64,000 nucleotides of DNA, taken from contig NZ_JAHWFK010000007.1 in assembly GCF_019710575.1 (NCBI RefSeq), forward strand, positions 310,001 through 374,000. Reading direction: 5' to 3'. Position numbers and translations under genes: made by a program. Source of the DNA: Paractinoplanes polyasparticus (GTDB lineage Bacteria; Actinomycetota; Actinomycetes; Mycobacteriales; Micromonosporaceae). Shown piece after piece: positions 60,901 to 64,000 of the stretch. Positions within the stretch are counted from its first letter, which is position 1. The number at the start of each line of letters is the position of its first letter. A model generated the notes under the pieces. The model saw nothing but the letters and a program-made list of their open reading frames with translations. It had not been told where the DNA came from and made no database searches.

Positions 60901-60915
60901 CCCGCCGCGAGCGCA

Positions 60916-60993
60916 GGATCCGCCGCGAACGCGGATCCGCCTCGAACACAGGGCCCGGCCTCGAACACAGGGCCCGCCCCAACACAGGGCCCG
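60916..60993 (+). repeat. Hairpin and three direct repeats after the MetE-like gene
   Basis: GGATCCGC-CGCGAAC-GCGGATCC (60916-60938) is an eight-pair stem likely to act as terminator. It is followed by three copies of CCTCGAACACAGGGCCCG starting at 60940, 60959 and about 60977 (the last shortened to CCCAACACAGGGCCCG). Their role is unknown. Confidence 0.65.
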
Positions 60994-61059
60994 CCCTCCC
61001 AGGGGGCCCCCGCCACTGCCATCAGTTTGGCAAGATCCGCCGATTCTCGCGACCGACCC

Positions 61060-63678
<2,619 letters not shown>

Positions 63679-63726
63679 CCGGTCACCACGGAGGCTGGCT
63701 ATTTGGGAGCGGCTGGCCACCGGGGA

Positions 63727-63780
63727 GCGGCCGGTCACCACGGAGCGGCCGGTCACCACGGAGCGGCCGGTCGCTTGGGA
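63727..63780 (+). repeat. 18-base tandem repeats after ligA
   Basis: GCGGCCGGTCACCACGGA occurs exactly at 63727-63744 and 63745-63762 and in a partial third copy (GCGGCCGGTCGCTTGGGA) at 63763. Related sequence (CGGTCACCACGGAGGCTGG) precedes at 63680. The array lies just past the ligA stop and may form GC-rich structure that ends transcription. Confidence 0.7.
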
Positions 63781-63824
63781 ACGCCGGCAACGGCGGAACG
63801 GCGTGCTACCAGGGGAACGGGCCC

Positions 63825-64000
63825 TTAGTGGCCTCGGGTCTGCAGGGCGACGGTGGGGCGGACGGGGCGGTAGCGGCTCAGCCAGTCGGCCAGGTCGGGG
63901 GCGGGCATGGGGCGGGCGTGGAACCAGCCCTGGGCCGCGTGGCAGCCTGCGTCGGCCAGCAGGCGCCAGGTTCGTTCGTCTTCCACGCCTTCGGCCACGG
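63825..64000 (-). CDS. EAL-domain (c-di-GMP phosphodiesterase-type) protein, C-terminal end
   Basis: Minus-strand frame from the right edge to TAA at 63825-63827, 58 codons visible. It reads VAEGVEDERTWRLLADAGCH then AAQGWFHARPMPAPDLADWL, the closing segment of EAL domains (the VAEGVE box, the GxxxAQG turn and RPM). The last part (SRYRPVRPTVALQTRGH) is a tail. The catalytic EAL motif and any GGDEF or sensor domain are outside the window, so activity cannot be judged. Confidence 0.88.
   Translation of the reverse strand, partial: VAEGVEDERTWRLLADAGCHAAQGWFHARPMPAPDLADWLSRYRPVRPTVALQTRGH

Overview
The window is a stretch of actinobacterial chromosome. Base composition is very high GC with strong G/C third positions, many starts are GTG or TTG, and gene content includes nucS, FilP-type coiled coils, a coenzyme-B12 acyl-CoA mutase with MeaB, a giant NAD-glutamate dehydrogenase and soluble chemotaxis parts. 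This mix fits a mycelial, motile-spore actinomycete, most likely Micromonosporaceae (Actinoplanes-like); the genus is inferred. I see no rRNA, tRNA, CRISPR array, intact insertion sequence or prophage.

Layout. 1-4090: the 3' end of murA, a small membrane protein, 3-hydroxyacyl-CoA dehydrogenase, and a CNNM/HlyC-type membrane protein. 4075-9924: a small membrane protein coupled to a serine-recombinase C-terminal remnant, facing a minus-strand cassette (DUF4126 protein, polytopic membrane protein, FtsK/EccC-like three-domain ATPase, coiled-coil membrane protein) that I cannot assign to a described system. 9995-17080: nucS, an ABC exporter pair, aldehyde dehydrogenase, zinc-ribbon protein, hydrolase, AI-2E-family permease. 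17161-20109: two tandem FilP-like coiled-coil proteins. 20369-28315: acyl-CoA and propionate/branched-chain metabolism (methylmalonyl-CoA epimerase, thiolase, MeaB, isobutyryl-CoA mutase large subunit), interrupted by an FAD monooxygenase/PadR pair, then a CnoX-like thioredoxin. 28331-30886: an arginase-fold enzyme with a very long repetitive tail. 31075-40602: a MecA_N-type penicillin-binding lipoprotein, NAD-glutamate dehydrogenase, and a copper ATPase behind a CsoR-type operator. 41012-47213: a TetR-controlled operon, a GH3 glucosaminidase divergent from a ROK regulator, an ABC ATPase and a ribokinase. 47210-49520: an aerotaxis-like PAS protein coupled to a soluble chemoreceptor, DoxX, DUF6232. 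49575-57558: enoyl-CoA hydratase, a membrane-anchored Hsp70, an IlvG-type acetolactate synthase, small membrane proteins, etfBA. 57635-63678: cysteine desulfurase, mnmA, a MetE-like protein and ligA. 63825-64000: the C-terminal end of an EAL-domain protein on the minus strand.

How the genes work together. The scattered 3-hydroxyacyl-CoA dehydrogenase, thiolase, enoyl-CoA hydratase and electron-transfer flavoprotein genes supply a beta-oxidation or butyryl-CoA route. The B12 mutase, its chaperone and the epimerase link isobutyryl/butyryl-CoA and methylmalonyl-CoA interconversion. The cysteine desulfurase donates sulfur to MnmA next door. A recurring theme is low-complexity, Ala/Pro/Asp-rich sequence added to otherwise ordinary enzymes: the arginase-like protein (about 540 residues), CopA (six 12-residue repeats in the nucleotide-binding domain), LigA (about 118 residues inside the helix-hairpin-helix region) and the Hsp70 linker. 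Several intergenic palindromes look like operators for the neighbouring PadR, TetR and ROK regulators and for the epimerase/thiolase divergent promoter.
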